From Bacteroidales bacterium (lineage in GTDB: Bacteria > Bacteroidota > Bacteroidia > Bacteroidales > F082), in assembly GCA_023229245.1 (NCBI GenBank), contig JALNZU010000041.1, positions 1-25,870 of the forward strand: 25,870 nt of DNA. The letters are read 5' to 3'. Both the position numbers and the translations under genes were made by a program. Numbering within the stretch: the stretch's first letter is position 1; the number at the start of each line of letters is the position of its first letter. The notes under the pieces were generated by a model that was given only the letters and a program-made list of their open reading frames with translations, ran no database searches and was not told where the DNA came from. Shown piece by piece: positions 1-7,614 of the stretch.

Positions 1-1253
1 CTGGTTCTAATTATGCGTTTATTACTATTCGTTTCAAGAGTGGAGTTGAAGATGGTTTGTTTCCATATATTTTAAGGAGCAGGCTCATTTCAAAAAGCCT
101 TGACAGAGGAGGTGCAAACTGGAATATTTATGGTGTTGGGAAAGGGTTTTTTCACCGAACCGATCAATATGAAACTGTCGATTATAAAATCAATATGTAT
201 GGATACCGGTTTGAAAGCCTTGAGGATTATGCCATACGCTTTAGGTCATTATTAGAAAGGCATCCGCGCGTGCGTAAAGTTGATATTTCGGGCGGCCGCT
301 ACTGGTGGGAGCGCGAACCCGTTTATGCATATACGATCAAACCGGATCCACAACTGATGGCGACTTTTGGCCTCAATCTGAGCAAGCTGTTCCATCAAGC
401 AAGTTCATTTGATGTGTCAGGTGGATATCAATCAAACATTATGACAGAAGATGCGTATTACCAATTGCGTATCACAGAAGAAAATGATAATAACACCGAT
501 ATCTGGCACCTTATGAACCTCCCTGGCCGTGAGAATCAGCCGCCAATCGGGCTTTATAGTCAAATTGAAAAACATATTGCCGACCAAAATATTTATAAAG
601 AGGATCAAAATTATATTAGAATAATTAATTACCAATATGTTGGAAGTGCAAAATACGGCAACATACATCTTGAAGAGGTTCTACAACAACTAAAAAACGA
701 ATTGCCAATTGGCTTTCGGGTTGAAGCACAACAATTTATGGGGACTTCAAAAAAGGAAGCCAATCTGTATATCTGGTTAGTTTTGCTGATTATGGTGATA
801 TTTCTTTTTATATGTGCTATATTATTTGAATCGGTGCGTCAGCCATTTGCAATTATCCTGATGGTGCCATTGTCCTTTACCGGCTTGTTTCTTGTCTTTT
901 ATTGGTTCGATATTAATTTTGATCAGGGTGGCTATGCAGCACTTATACTGTTGAGCGGATTAGTTATCAACGCTGCTATTTATATCCTGAACGATTATAA
1001 TAGCTTTTCATCGGGACCAGATGGATATACCTTAAAAAACTATATCAGAGCTTTTAATTCAAAAATTATTCCGGTTTTGTTAACTATAGTATCCACTGTT
1101 TTAGGGTTGATTCCTTTTTTAATTGGTGGGCAAAATGATGTTTTTTGGTTTGCACTGGCTGCCGGTGGCATTGGAGGCCTTGTGTACTCTTTATTAGTAA
1201 TACTTATTGTTTTGCCACTGCTGTCGATACGCACTCGTCCCTTAAAAAATTAA
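1..1253 (+). CDS. RND-family efflux permease, C-terminal part (5' end outside window)
   Basis: This is the inner-membrane pump subunit of a tripartite RND exporter, which uses the proton gradient to drive substrates out through a periplasmic adaptor and outer-membrane channel. The frame is open to the left edge: codons from position 3 read G-S-N-Y-A-F-I-T without a stop, so a start at the TTG at 57 is only a truncation artefact. The first ~230 visible residues are a periplasmic porter/docking region. A membrane segment follows at about nt 765-830, then the FESVRQPFAIILMVP stretch and GLVINAAIYILNDYN, which match the TM8-TM10 region of RND pumps, and two final helices. The NAAI...N motif is usually NNAI; I cannot tell drug (HAE) from metal (HME) type because the TM4 acidic residues lie outside. 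It converges on rnr with a 70-nt gap. Family is secure, substrate unknown. Confidence 0.88.
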   Translation, partial: GSNYAFITIRFKSGVEDGLFPYILRSRLISKSLDRGGANWNIYGVGKGFFHRTDQYETVDYKINMYGYRFESLEDYAIRFRSLLERHPRVRKVDISGGRYWWEREPVYAYTIKPDPQLMATFGLNLSKLFHQASSFDVSGGYQSNIMTEDAYYQLRITEENDNNTDIWHLMNLPGRENQPPIGLYSQIEKHIADQNIYKEDQNYIRIINYQYVGSAKYGNIHLEEVLQQLKNELPIGFRVEAQQFMGTSKKEANLYIWLVLLIMVIFLFICAILFESVRQPFAIILMVPLSFTGLFLVFYWFDINFDQGGYAALILLSGLVINAAIYILNDYNSFSSGPDGYTLKNYIRAFNSKIIPVLLTIVSTVLGLIPFLIGGQNDVFWFALAAGGIGGLVYSLLVILIVLPLLSIRTRPLKN

Positions 1254-1323
1254 GATACTATTGAATCCGGTACTATTGCGTTTTTTTAGATCGGTTTTTG
1301 GGTGGTATATGGCGTGGCTTTGT

Positions 1324-3537
1324 CTAATGGTGTTTTTTGGTAACAGTTTGTTTGGTTTTTTTTGTATGCTGTTGTCCGGTGTCAACAATCACAAAATCAA
1401 TTTGTTTTTTCAGCAGGTCCACATTTTTCACTCGTATTCGTACCGGGTCTCCTAACCTGAATATCTTGCCGTATCGTTGTCCTATGACTTGATAATTTTC
1501 TTCGTCTAAATAGTAATAGTCGCCCGGCATTTCATTGTAGCGCACCATTCCTTCCGACTTGCTTTCAATGATCTCAACGAATATACCCCATTTACTTACA
1601 CCGGATATCAAGCCGTTAAACTGTTTCCCGATTTTATCAGACAGATATTCGGCTTGTTTGTATTTGACTGATTCCCGTTCCATTTCGGCTGCACGTTTTT
1701 CCATTTCAGAGGCATGTTTACAAATGGATTCATAGGTTTCTTCTTTTACTGTAGCTTTATGTTGCAGCAGATAGCGATCAATCAGCCGATGCACCATCAG
1801 GTCGGGATAGCGTCGTATAGGTGAGGTGAAATGGGTGTAGTAGTCGAATGCCAATCCGTAATGGCCGATATTTTGGGTGCTATATTCGGCTTTTGCCATA
1901 GTGCGTATCGCAATTGTTTCCACTAAATTTTTCTCGCCTTTGCCTTCTACAGCTCTGAACAGATCGTTATACGATTTGACTAAATTTTTACGTGAGCTGA
2001 TATTCATGCTGTAGCCAAGCTTTCCGATGAATTGCAGAAAAGAGTGCAGCTTTTCGGGATTGGGTTCGTCGTGTATGCGATACACAAAAGTGTTCACCTT
2101 CTTACGTCCTACCGGTTTTCCGATCCGCTCGGCAATCTTTCGATTAGCTAAAAGCATGAAATCTTCTATCAGCATATTGCTTTCTGTTTGTGTTTTTATG
2201 TAGGCATCCACAGGCTTGCCGTTTTTATCAAGGATGAATTTCACTTCTTCCGACTGAAAATTGATTGACCCTTCTATCATTCGTTGCTGGCGCAGCTTAG
2301 TGGCTAACTCATGGAGCTGGAGTATCTCGTCAGTGTAATCGCCTTCACCTTTGTCGATAATGGTTTGTATTTCATCGTAATTATACCGTCTATCCGATTT
2401 GATAATGGTTCTGCCAATCCATTCGCTGATAATGTTTGCGTTGTCATCCATTTCAAACACAGTAGAAAAGCAGAGTTTTTCTTCATGAGGTCGTAAGGAG
2501 CATATGTTGTTGGATAGTTTTTCGGGTAGCATAGGTATAGTGCGGTCAACCAAATAGATGGATGTTCCTCTTTCTCTTGCTTCAAGGTCAGTTATAGAGC
2601 CTTCCTTCACATAAAACGACACATCGGCTATATGTATTCCGATTTCAGTGTTTCCGTTCTCTGTTTTTCGCAACGATAAGGCATCGTCAAAATCTTTGGC
2701 ATCTTCGGGGTCTATAGTAATTGTAAACACTTCTCTGAAGTCGCGTCTACGGGCTATCTCATCTTTGGTGATACCGTGTTTCATGGTGGCTACTTCTTTT
2801 TCTACTTCGGCGGAAAACTCTAATGGAAATCCGTATTCAGCTAATATACCCTGCATCTCTACCGAGTTATCGCCTGGCTTGCCTAATACCCGTATCACCT
2901 CGCCAAAAGGATTCTTCGAGCCTTCCGGCCAATCGGTTAAACGGACGATGACCTTCTCGCCATTTACTGCCTTGTTCAAAGATTCTTTGGGGACAAAAAT
3001 ATCTACCGGCATATTACTGCTGTCGGGTACTAAAAATCCAAAGTTTTTGCTGACCGAAATAACACCTACAAAATCGGTTTTTTTACGCTCTAGCAGCTCT
3101 ACTATCTCGCCTTCTGTCTTTCGGTTGGGTCGTTTGGGAAACAGTTGTACCCTTACTAGATCACCATGCAGCGCATGTCCGGTATTATTGGGAGCTACAA
3201 ATACATCTTCGCCTCCTTTCTCAGGTATAACATAGGCCTTACCCGTACTTTTCATATCTACTCTACCGGTAATCAGTTCCTGTTTGGGAGCGTATTGCGC
3301 AATCAGCTCTTTACCCAACACATACCTATAAGGTGATTGCTCGGCCAGCTTACCTTCTTCAGCCAATTCGATCAATATGGAGTAAACCAGGTCTTTCCCT
3401 GCTTTGTCTTTGATACTCAGGGCTTTGCTAACCTGTTTGTAATTCAGTGATTTAAAGGGGTTAGAGCCAAACAGGCTCAGTATAGTAGCCGTTAACGTAC
3501 TTTTAATGCCACGTCCGGCAGCTCTTTTTTTTGACAT
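1324..3537 (-). CDS. rnr: Ribonuclease R (3'-5' exoribonuclease, RNB family)
   Basis: This processive cytoplasmic 3'-5' exoribonuclease degrades structured RNA, including rRNA and mRNA fragments. The 737-residue protein has the full RNase R order: an N-terminal helical/winged-helix region (about 1-75), two cold-shock-type OB domains (about 85-230), the RNB catalytic domain (about 265-595) and a C-terminal S1 domain (about 637-720). The catalytic signature IDPEDAKDFDDA is at 275-286, giving metal-binding Asp276, Asp282, Asp284 and Asp285. HFTSPIRRYPDL, near the end of the RNB domain, is also typical. The basic tail is short (KKTKQTVTKKHH). The ATG at 3537 is the only convincing start, and a TAnnTTTG promoter element lies 42 nt upstream of it. 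The gene is last in a leftward run after the isoaspartyl peptidase (159-nt gap), so it probably has its own transcript. Confidence 0.96.
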   Translation of the reverse strand: MSKKRAAGRGIKSTLTATILSLFGSNPFKSLNYKQVSKALSIKDKAGKDLVYSILIELAEEGKLAEQSPYRYVLGKELIAQYAPKQELITGRVDMKSTGKAYVIPEKGGEDVFVAPNNTGHALHGDLVRVQLFPKRPNRKTEGEIVELLERKKTDFVGVISVSKNFGFLVPDSSNMPVDIFVPKESLNKAVNGEKVIVRLTDWPEGSKNPFGEVIRVLGKPGDNSVEMQGILAEYGFPLEFSAEVEKEVATMKHGITKDEIARRRDFREVFTITIDPEDAKDFDDALSLRKTENGNTEIGIHIADVSFYVKEGSITDLEARERGTSIYLVDRTIPMLPEKLSNNICSLRPHEEKLCFSTVFEMDDNANIISEWIGRTIIKSDRRYNYDEIQTIIDKGEGDYTDEILQLHELATKLRQQRMIEGSINFQSEEVKFILDKNGKPVDAYIKTQTESNMLIEDFMLLANRKIAERIGKPVGRKKVNTFVYRIHDEPNPEKLHSFLQFIGKLGYSMNISSRKNLVKSYNDLFRAVEGKGEKNLVETIAIRTMAKAEYSTQNIGHYGLAFDYYTHFTSPIRRYPDLMVHRLIDRYLLQHKATVKEETYESICKHASEMEKRAAEMERESVKYKQAEYLSDKIGKQFNGLISGVSKWGIFVEIIESKSEGMVRYNEMPGDYYYLDEENYQVIGQRYGKIFRLGDPVRIRVKNVDLLKKQIDFVIVDTGQQHTKKTKQTVTKKHH

Positions 3538-3578
3538 GTATGTACTGTTTTATGATTTCAACCTGATGAAACCAACTT

Positions 3579-3586
3579 CAAAAATA
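3579..3586 (-). promoter_or_regulatory. Putative -7 promoter element of rnr
   Basis: The minus strand reads TATTTTTG, an exact match to the Bacteroidota -7 consensus TAnnTTTG, ending 41 nt before the rnr ATG. I found no TTG at the usual distance for a -33 element, so this rests on the -7 box and position only. Confidence 0.4.
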
Positions 3587-3696
3587 CGAAAAAGAGCCTC
3601 ATTGCTGTATGTAAATCAGCTAAAAGAGTGTTCAGAAGTGGTTTTTTTGCAAGCAATCAGATATCTGATGTAAGAACTATTTGACTTAGTATCGGG

Positions 3697-4713
3697 TCAT
3701 TTGTCTTTAAATATAGCTATTACAGGATTTTCACCTGCTTTGACATATGCTCTGAACATGCCTGATGTATTAAATGGCATGGTAATATTCCCGTTTTTAT
3801 CCAATGCGATGATACCGCCTCCTGCCCCCATATTTTTCAGCTTTTCCATGACAACTGTTTGAGCTGCCTGTTCAAGTGTTTCGTTGAGATATTTCATGCG
3901 TGCGCTGATATCGGATGCCACTGCATTTCGTATAAAGTATTCTCCATGTCCGGTAGCTGATACAGCGCAGCTTTGGTTATCGGCCCAGGTTCCGGCCCCT
4001 ATGACCGGTGAGTCGCCTAATCGTCCTATCCGTTTAAAGTGCATGCCACCAGTAGATGTACCTGCTGCAAGATTGCCATCACGGTCTAAAGCTACAGCCC
4101 CTACTGTACCTTTGCTGTCCACCGGAAACTCGTCTTCTAATCGGCTGTTGCGCGTTTTTTCATAATCATCCCATCTGTCTTGGTTAAAGAAGTAGCTCTG
4201 TTCAACGATTTTTAGTCCGGCCTTTTTAGCAAATGCTTCGGCTCCTTCGCCTACCATGAAAACATGCCGTCCCTCGTCCATCACTGCTTTGGCTGCCAGG
4301 ATAGGATTACGAATATGTCGTACCATACCCACTGCACCGGCTTTGCCGTCTTTACCTTCCATCAGGGAAGCATCATGGGCTACTTCACCGGCTTCGTTAT
4401 ACACACCTCCCTTGCCTGCATTGAAAAGTGGATCATCTTCCAAGATGATGATAGCAGCTACTACCGCATCTATGGCAGAGCCACCGCTGTTTAATACCGT
4501 TTCACCTGCCTGCAACGCTTTTGATAAGCCTTCACGGTATAAAGCCTCATCAGTGAGCAAACCAGACTGCATAGTGCCAGCACCGCCATGAATAACTAAT
4601 ACATAATCCGGACGGGAAGGCTTGCTATCTGCTGACTGAGCAATGATTTCATGCGATAACATGAAAAAAATTGAGAAACTGAAAATCGTTAGAATAAATC
4701 GAAAATTGTTCAT
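3697..4713 (-). CDS. Exported isoaspartyl peptidase / L-asparaginase (Ntn-hydrolase, T2 family)
   Basis: This plant-type asparaginase/isoaspartyl dipeptidase hydrolyses beta-aspartyl dipeptides and L-asparagine. The precursor normally cleaves itself just before a threonine that becomes the beta-subunit nucleophile. Visible: VIHGGAGTMQSG near residues 40-51, NAGKGGVYNEAGE at 98-110, and the autocleavage site SKGTVGAVALD with Thr203 as predicted nucleophile, followed by TSTGG, and GDSPVIGAGTWAD further on. The first ~25 residues are a hydrophobic signal peptide ending near IIAQ-SADS, so the enzyme should act in the periplasm, unlike cytoplasmic E. coli IaaA. At 338 residues it is family length. 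It lies 81 nt downstream of the TSUP permease on the same strand and may share its transcript. Isoaspartyl peptidase and asparaginase activities cannot be told apart from sequence; glycosylasparaginase is a less likely alternative. Confidence 0.93.
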   Translation of the reverse strand: MNNFRFILTIFSFSIFFMLSHEIIAQSADSKPSRPDYVLVIHGGAGTMQSGLLTDEALYREGLSKALQAGETVLNSGGSAIDAVVAAIIILEDDPLFNAGKGGVYNEAGEVAHDASLMEGKDGKAGAVGMVRHIRNPILAAKAVMDEGRHVFMVGEGAEAFAKKAGLKIVEQSYFFNQDRWDDYEKTRNSRLEDEFPVDSKGTVGAVALDRDGNLAAGTSTGGMHFKRIGRLGDSPVIGAGTWADNQSCAVSATGHGEYFIRNAVASDISARMKYLNETLEQAAQTVVMEKLKNMGAGGGIIALDKNGNITMPFNTSGMFRAYVKAGENPVIAIFKDK

Positions 4714-4794
4714 GATCTGTCTGATTAAATAAATGTTTTACAGCTGTTAAAATTACTTGATTCTTTTTTATTCAACAGATTATTTCTGATCTTG

Positions 4795-5583
4795 TCATAC
4801 GGTTATATAATTTCTTAAAAGTTTTTCGATAGTGATCAATCCGAATAGTTGGGCAGAGGTGATTAGGATCACTATGATTATCACCCATTTAATAAATCTT
4901 ATTCCTTTTGTAATGGCTAAATGTGAAGCGATCCATGCTCCCATCATTCCTCCAACTCCTATCAGTAATCCGTATTTCCATTGTACGGCTCCATTTATGA
5001 CAAACACTAGCAAGGCTATGGGTGAATAAAGAAATACTATCCACACTTTGATGGCAGTAGCACGTACTAAATCGAATCCTGCTCCTGCTATCAATGCAGC
5101 CAACATGAAATACCCAACTCCTGCCTGAATAAAACCTCCGTAAACTCCTATTAAAAAAAATATCCCGATCTGCCACCATGATTTAGGTTTTTGCTGTATC
5201 TCTTTTTTCCCAAATAGAAAGGACGATGGTTTGCCAAGCAAGAAGAGGATTAATATCAGCAGGATTACGGCAAATATCCGTTCTATTATATACAGGTTGA
5301 TGTCTATAGCTATCTGTGCCCCTAATATGGAACCTGATACAGCTGGTAACACTAATTGAAGTGTTGGTCTTACCTCAAGCATTTTTTGTTTATGAAAGGA
5401 TAGGGAAGAGGTAAAAGTTTGCATGAGTACGGCAACGCGGTTAGTTGCATTAGCTATATCAACCGGAAATCCTAAAAAAATAAGTACCGCAAGCGAAATA
5501 ACCGATCCTCCTCCGGCTGATGTATTCATGAAGCCAGCTATTATACCACTGATGATCAGTAATAAAGCTATGGTATAACTCAT
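4795..5583 (-). CDS. TSUP (TauE/SafE) family sulfite/organosulfonate-type permease
   Basis: This polytopic inner-membrane protein belongs to the TauE/SafE (TSUP) family, whose characterised members export sulfite, sulfoacetate or related small anions. The protein of 262 residues is almost entirely hydrophobic and shows the internal duplication of the family. The first half carries GIIAGFMNTSAGGGSVISL (residues 13-31) followed by ANATNRVAV; the second half carries the equivalent VYGGFIQAGVGYFML. The ATG overlaps the stop of the upstream NhaC gene in an ATGA arrangement (5580-5583), so the two are translationally coupled. That suggests they work on the same physiological problem, for example anion export tied to Na+/H+ balance, but this is inference. 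TSUP substrates are rarely predictable, and no sulfonate-catabolism genes are visible nearby. Confidence 0.9.
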   Translation of the reverse strand: MSYTIALLLIISGIIAGFMNTSAGGGSVISLAVLIFLGFPVDIANATNRVAVLMQTFTSSLSFHKQKMLEVRPTLQLVLPAVSGSILGAQIAIDINLYIIERIFAVILLILILFLLGKPSSFLFGKKEIQQKPKSWWQIGIFFLIGVYGGFIQAGVGYFMLAALIAGAGFDLVRATAIKVWIVFLYSPIALLVFVINGAVQWKYGLLIGVGGMMGAWIASHLAITKGIRFIKWVIIIVILITSAQLFGLITIEKLLRNYITV

Positions 5584-7496
5584 TGTTTTTCGGTCATTGG
5601 TTTAGCTGTTAATCGGATGATCAACCATAGAATCATCATTGATACAGCCATCCACACCAATGGTGAAACTATTGAGAAAGCTGCCGGTATTGAGCCGAAA
5701 AAAACTGCTACTGCTCCCACTACTAATGCATAAGGCATTTGAGTGCGAACGTGTGCGATATGGTTACATCCGCTGGCCATTGAACTCATAATGGTTGTAT
5801 CGGATATTGGAGAGACATGATCGCCTAATACCGCACCGGACAACACAGCCGAAACGACAGAGTAGAAAAGTGATAGCTGCTGACCGGATGAGATATAGTC
5901 GGCATTCTCGGTCAGAAGCCAGCTGGTAGTTAGGATCAGTGGATATAATATGGCCATAGTACCCCATGATGTACCGGTTGAAAAAGCGATCAGAGCCGCT
6001 AAGAGAAACGTAAGAGCAGGAAGCAAATAAGGGGTCAGATTGAATTGAAACAAGGTATTTGCTATGAAGTCGGCAGTGTGCATATGTTGTGTAACCAAAG
6101 CTACCGACCAGGCTAATATCAATATCAAAATGGCCGGAAGCATGATGTTGAAGCCTTTCAGCACACTTTCCACTATTTTTTGTAAAGATAACAGGCCTTG
6201 TCCTATAGTCAGCAATATGGTTATCGCTAAAGCTGTAGATGATGCCCACAGCAAAGCCAGATACGAATCGCTATTGCCTATGGTCTCAGAAATTTTTGTA
6301 GCTACAGAGAGTTTGTTATCTGCCCATATTACACTGTCCCAGCCGGTATAGACCAAGCCGCACAAAGTGCCAATAATGATTATTAATATGGGTATGACAG
6401 CATTAAAGGCTCGTTTCGGGATAGATTCCTGATGGCTGTGCTCGGGCTTAATGTCAGGCTCTGCTATTTGTTTTTTAGCAGCTAACAGCTCGGCTTTACG
6501 CATAGGTCCAAAATCGCGTCGGCTGATGATCAGAATCAGCATAAAACCTAAGGTAAGAAAAGGGTAAAAGCTATATGCCAATGAGTTAAAAAAGACAGTA
6601 TAAGCTGACATCTCTAATCCAATAGTAGCTAATCCATCTTGAATATAACTTAATTCGGCGCCTATCCAGGTTGTCACAAAAGCTACAGCTGCTACCGGTG
6701 CAGCAGTAGAATCAACTATATACGCCAGCTTCTCACGTGAGATACGAAGGCGATCAAAAACCGGACGCATGGTGTTGCCGACAACTAAGGTGTTGGCATA
6801 GTCGTCAAAGAAGATCACTATACCCATCAGCCAGGCAACCAATTGTCCGGAGCGTGAATCGGTTGCATAGCGCGACAACCGCCTGACTATCCCCTGCATG
6901 CCGCCATTGGCCGAAATTAGTTGTACCATACCACCTATCAGCATGGAGAAGATGATGATGGACAAATGGCCTTTGTTTAGTAATGACTCAATTACATAAG
7001 TATCTATAACAGTTGGAAAGCCTTTGGTGACTGCTGTCAGGAATCCTGCTCCCTGATAAAAAAATATGATGCTTGTGCCCGACATGATACCCAGAAAAAG
7101 CGACACAAACACCTCTCTCAGCAGTAGCGCCAGCAGTATAGCTATCAAAGGCGGTATGATCGACATCCACAGGGGTATGGGATTCACTGTGGCTTGATAG
7201 CTCATGCCCGCTAATTCAATATGAAGTTGTTCCTTCTTGTGAAACCTATAGGTGAGCTGCAATATGCCATCATCAGCAACAGCTTGTATTTCACGACTAT
7301 TGATCGTAACATAACCTGATGATGCTTTCCATAAGTTAGCCATACTATCGGATACTATTTCAATCTGTATTTGTTGATCAAGCGGTCCGAGTATAATATC
7401 GGGTACTATCACACGAAAATGTTCTTCAGCCGATATTGTATTCATACCGGAGGCTACTATCAGCAGCAACAGCATCGTGCTTTTGAAAAATCTCAT
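5580..7496 (-). CDS. NhaC-family Na+/H+ antiporter with exported N-terminal domain
   Basis: This secondary transporter belongs to the NhaC/ArsB-NhaD superfamily, usually exchanging Na+ for H+ or, in MleN-like relatives, coupling this to organic acid exchange. The 638 residues begin with a signal peptide (about 1-23, ending ISA-EEH). A stretch of about 80 residues rich in beta-strand-forming residues (about 25-105) follows, then the membrane domain from about 108. The conserved motif FFDDYANTLVVGNTMRP is clear, as are TGTSWGTM and LGDHVSPISDTTIMSS, both typical of NhaC. The N-terminal domain is absent from classical NhaC (roughly 450-500 residues). It is the first gene of an overlapping pair with the TSUP permease. 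The 118-nt gap upstream contains the terminator of the M3 peptidase gene. Function as antiporter is likely; the ions exchanged are not proven. Confidence 0.9.
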   Translation of the reverse strand: MRFFKSTMLLLLIVASGMNTISAEEHFRVIVPDIILGPLDQQIQIEIVSDSMANLWKASSGYVTINSREIQAVADDGILQLTYRFHKKEQLHIELAGMSYQATVNPIPLWMSIIPPLIAILLALLLREVFVSLFLGIMSGTSIIFFYQGAGFLTAVTKGFPTVIDTYVIESLLNKGHLSIIIFSMLIGGMVQLISANGGMQGIVRRLSRYATDSRSGQLVAWLMGIVIFFDDYANTLVVGNTMRPVFDRLRISREKLAYIVDSTAAPVAAVAFVTTWIGAELSYIQDGLATIGLEMSAYTVFFNSLAYSFYPFLTLGFMLILIISRRDFGPMRKAELLAAKKQIAEPDIKPEHSHQESIPKRAFNAVIPILIIIIGTLCGLVYTGWDSVIWADNKLSVATKISETIGNSDSYLALLWASSTALAITILLTIGQGLLSLQKIVESVLKGFNIMLPAILILILAWSVALVTQHMHTADFIANTLFQFNLTPYLLPALTFLLAALIAFSTGTSWGTMAILYPLILTTSWLLTENADYISSGQQLSLFYSVVSAVLSGAVLGDHVSPISDTTIMSSMASGCNHIAHVRTQMPYALVVGAVAVFFGSIPAAFSIVSPLVWMAVSMMILWLIIRLTAKPMTEKQ

Positions 7497-7560
7497 GGAT
7501 TATTTTACAAATAAAGGCGTAAAGATATGAGAATGTGTTAAAACAATCTTTGTTTTATGT

Positions 7561-7588
7561 AAAAAAGCCGGAATTGACTCCGGCTTTT
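7561..7588 (-). terminator. Rho-independent terminator of the M3 peptidase gene
   Basis: A perfect 10-bp stem (AAAAGCCGGA at 7563-7572 with TCCGGCTTTT at 7579-7588, 6-nt loop) is followed on the minus strand by a run of six T (7566-7561). It lies 26 nt past the stop of the M3 peptidase and separates it from the NhaC gene. Confidence 0.8.
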
Positions 7589-7614
7589 AAATTATAGTGT
7601 AGTGTAGAGGCTGT

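Noticed and set aside
57..59. TTG as start of the RND permease
   Set aside because: The frame is open to the window edge and the upstream codons continue plausible permease sequence; the gene begins outside the window.
2648..3235. Plus-strand open frame of 195 codons
   Set aside because: It is antisense to the OB-fold and early RNB region of RNase R, with no signal, motif or ribosome site of its own.
3656..3669. Palindrome ATCAGATATCTGAT between the isoaspartyl peptidase gene and rnr
   Set aside because: It has no T run after it on the transcribed strand and no known operator match; a 14-nt palindrome alone is weak evidence.
4256..4591. Plus-strand open frame of 111 codons
   Set aside because: It is antisense to the well-supported isoaspartyl peptidase gene and shows no recognisable domain; open by codon bias of the real gene.
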